From contig NZ_CP132343.1 in NCBI RefSeq assembly GCF_040529065.1, positions 3,472,001 through 3,536,000 on the forward strand: a DNA stretch of 64,000 nucleotides, in the 5' to 3' direction. The notes below the pieces were generated by a model. It searched no databases, was not told the DNA's origin, and was given only the letters and a program-made list of their open reading frames with translations. Made by a program: the position numbers and the translations under genes. Origin of the DNA: Xanthomonas sacchari. Lineage in GTDB: Bacteria; Pseudomonadota; Gammaproteobacteria; Xanthomonadales; Xanthomonadaceae. Positions 62,502 to 64,000 of this stretch are shown piece by piece (positions within the stretch are counted from its first letter, which is position 1; the number at the start of each line of letters is the position of its first letter).

Positions 62502-64000
62502 TCAGACCGGCGGTGGCGCGCCGTCCAGCACCGCGTCGATGGCCGCTTCCAGCATCTGCCCGGTGACCGGCTTGCGCACGAATCCGGCGAATCCGGCAGC
62601 GCGCGCGGCGGCCTCGGCCTCACCGTCGGAGCGCGCAGTCACCGCCACCAGCGGGAAGCCATGGCCCAGCGCACGCAACTGCCGCGCCAGCGCCAGGCCG
62701 TCGAGCGCCGGCAGGTCCAGGTCGAGCAAGCCGATGTCGAAGCTGCCCTGGCTGGCTTCGGTGAGCGCTTCCAGGCCGTGCGCGGCCCAGGCCACTTGGT
62801 GGCCGCGGCCCCGCAGCAACTCGATCATCACCTGCGCCACGGTCGGTTCGTCCTCGACCAGCAGGATGCGCAGCGCAGTGCGCGCCCGCGGCGCCACCGC
62901 CGGCGCCGCCGGCTCCTGCGCCAGGCGCCAGCGCAGCGGCAGGCCCACGCGGAAACGCGCGCCATGCCCGAGCCGGCTCTCGACCTGGATGCGCCCGCCC
63001 ATCGCCATCGCCAGTTCCTGGCTGATCGCCAGGCCCAGGCCGCTACCGCCCTGGCGCACCGCGGTGCGCGGCCCGTCGCCCTGCTCGAAGCGCTGGAACA
63101 GCCGCGCCTGTTGTTCGACGCCGATGCCCGGGCCGGTGTCGGCGACCTCGATGCACAGCCCGTGGCCGTCCTGCGTCGGCGCGACCGTCAGCGCAACCGA
63201 ACCGCTGCTGGTGAACTTGATCGCGTTGCCGAGCAGGTTCAGCAGGATCTGCCGCACCCGCAGCGCATCGCCCTCCACCGTGGTCGGGCCGGGCATGGCG
63301 TCGTGCAGATCGAAGCGCAGCCCGCGCGCCTGCGCCAGCGGCGCCATCAGGTTGACCACTTCGGCGATCAGCGCCTGCAATGCGAACGGCTGCGACTCCA
63401 GGCGCAGGCGCCCGGCCTCGATCCGCGCCAGGTCCAGCGCGTCGTTGACCAGGTGCAGCAGGTGCGTGCCGGCGCGGCGGATCGACTCGGTGTAGCCGCG
63501 CTGCTTGGGGTCCAGCGGCGTGGCCAGCAGCAGTTCGCTCATGCCCAGCACCCCGGTCAGCGGCGTGCGCACCTCGTGGCCCAGCGTGGCCAGGAAGCGG
63601 GTCTTGGCCAGCGAGGCCTGTTCGGCCAGTTCCTGCTTGTGCAGGGCCAGTTCCCAGGCGTGCTGGCGGCCCAGGCGGCGCCGGTAGGCGCGCAGCGACA
63701 CCAGCAGCAGCAGGCCGGCCGCGGCGAGCAACCCGACGATGCCCCAGACGCTGCGCCACCACGGCGGCTGCACCTGGAACGGCAGGCGCAGCGTCGGCGA
63801 CCACGCGCCATTGCGGGTGCGCGCCTGGATCTCCAGCACCTGCGCGCCGTCGGGCAGTTGCGGCAGGGTGCGTTCGCCGCTGGCGCCGGTGCTGACCCAG
63901 TCGCGGTCGTAGCCCGGCAGGCGGAACCGGTAGACGATGTGTTCGGGATCGATGTACGACAGCAACCGCACCGCCACGCGCAGGTCGCGATCGTCCGAGC
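62502..64000 (-). CDS. Second hybrid histidine kinase/response regulator, N-terminus outside window
   Basis: Partial gene; the 5' end lies beyond position 64000. The visible 490 or so residues start in a Y_Y_Y domain (VYRFRLPGYDRDWVSTGASGERTLPQLPDGAQVLEIQAR), followed by one membrane helix, HisKA (LATLGHEVRTPLTG), HATPase with NLLGNAIKF, DTGPGIG and GSGLGLAIS, and a C-terminal receiver (ILLVEDEPTVAQ, DIGLLDLDLPALDG). It is a close paralogue of the downstream kinase, 94 bases away, and probably has the same propeller sensor. Both are on the minus strand, so this one is transcribed first. Confidence 0.93.
   Translation of the reverse strand, partial: SDDRDLRVAVRLLSYIDPEHIVYRFRLPGYDRDWVSTGASGERTLPQLPDGAQVLEIQARTRNGAWSPTLRLPFQVQPPWWRSVWGIVGLLAAAGLLLLVSLRAYRRRLGRQHAWELALHKQELAEQASLAKTRFLATLGHEVRTPLTGVLGMSELLLATPLDPKQRGYTESIRRAGTHLLHLVNDALDLARIEAGRLRLESQPFALQALIAEVVNLMAPLAQARGLRFDLHDAMPGPTTVEGDALRVRQILLNLLGNAIKFTSSGSVALTVAPTQDGHGLCIEVADTGPGIGVEQQARLFQRFEQGDGPRTAVRQGGSGLGLAISQELAMAMGGRIQVESRLGHGARFRVGLPLRWRLAQEPAAPAVAPRARTALRILLVEDEPTVAQVMIELLRGRGHQVAWAAHGLEALTEASQGSFDIGLLDLDLPALDGLALARQLRALGHGFPLVAVTARSDGEAEAAARAAGFAGFVRKPVTGQMLEAAIDAVLDGAPPPV

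Overview
The window is GC-rich, gene-dense chromosomal DNA from a Gammaproteobacterium of the Xanthomonadaceae, most likely Xanthomonas or a close relative. This rests on gene content and order (ptsI-mgtE, algH-ruvX-pyrB, pilU-pilT next to yggS and proC, soxR beside an MFS gene, WGR-hemE) and on two families of dispersed palindromes built on GGAGCGGCTTCAGCC and GGAGGGACTTCAGTCC, which I know from that family. No rRNA, tRNA, CRISPR array, insertion sequence or prophage was seen. The species was not established.

Layout. 1-8.4 kb: end of ptsI, mgtE, an esterase lipoprotein, a hypothetical gene, an ArsB-like pump, an amino-acid permease and a small secreted protein. 8.6-14 kb: two closely related methyl-accepting chemotaxis proteins in tandem. 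14.4-20.1 kb (minus strand): pectate lyase, M1 metallopeptidase and the algH-ruvX-pyrB operon. 20.2-23.6 kb: a DUF4153 membrane protein, tag and a DUF72 protein. 23.8-28.5 kb (minus): a three-gene operon for a LodA/GoxA-like quinoprotein, its LodB-like flavoprotein and a c-heme lipoprotein. 29-30.9 kb: two membrane proteins and a 139-bp tandem repeat. 30.9-36.1 kb (minus): pilT, pilU, a beta-propeller protein and a MASE1-GGDEF diguanylate cyclase in one direction. 36.2-39.7 kb: yggS, a cysteine-rich secreted protein, proC and a DUF4426 lipoprotein. 39.9-45.3 kb: soxR with a recognisable SoxR box and a divergent MFS gene, a BtuF-like protein, pdxH, aroK-aroB. 45.3-53.2 kb: AraC regulator with divergent hydrolase, then a tightly coupled RND efflux operon. 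53.5-58.7 kb: cupin/isochorismatase pair opposite a GlxA-type regulator, WGR-hemE and an MFS exporter. 58.8-64 kb (minus): two tandem hybrid histidine kinases, the second cut by the window end.

Themes. Much of the window concerns sensing and surface life: chemoreceptors, twitching-motility ATPases beside a diguanylate cyclase, propeller-type sensor kinases, a plant-cell-wall lyase and efflux. Housekeeping genes lie between. The least ordinary items are the quinoprotein operon, the propeller-GGDEF pair behind pilTU, the secreted protein between yggS and proC, and a recurring arrangement in which a -10-like hexamer sits exactly six bases before the start codon (algH, aroK, the GlxA regulator, the WGR gene), suggesting leaderless mRNAs. 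All calls come from reading the sequence; no search was run.
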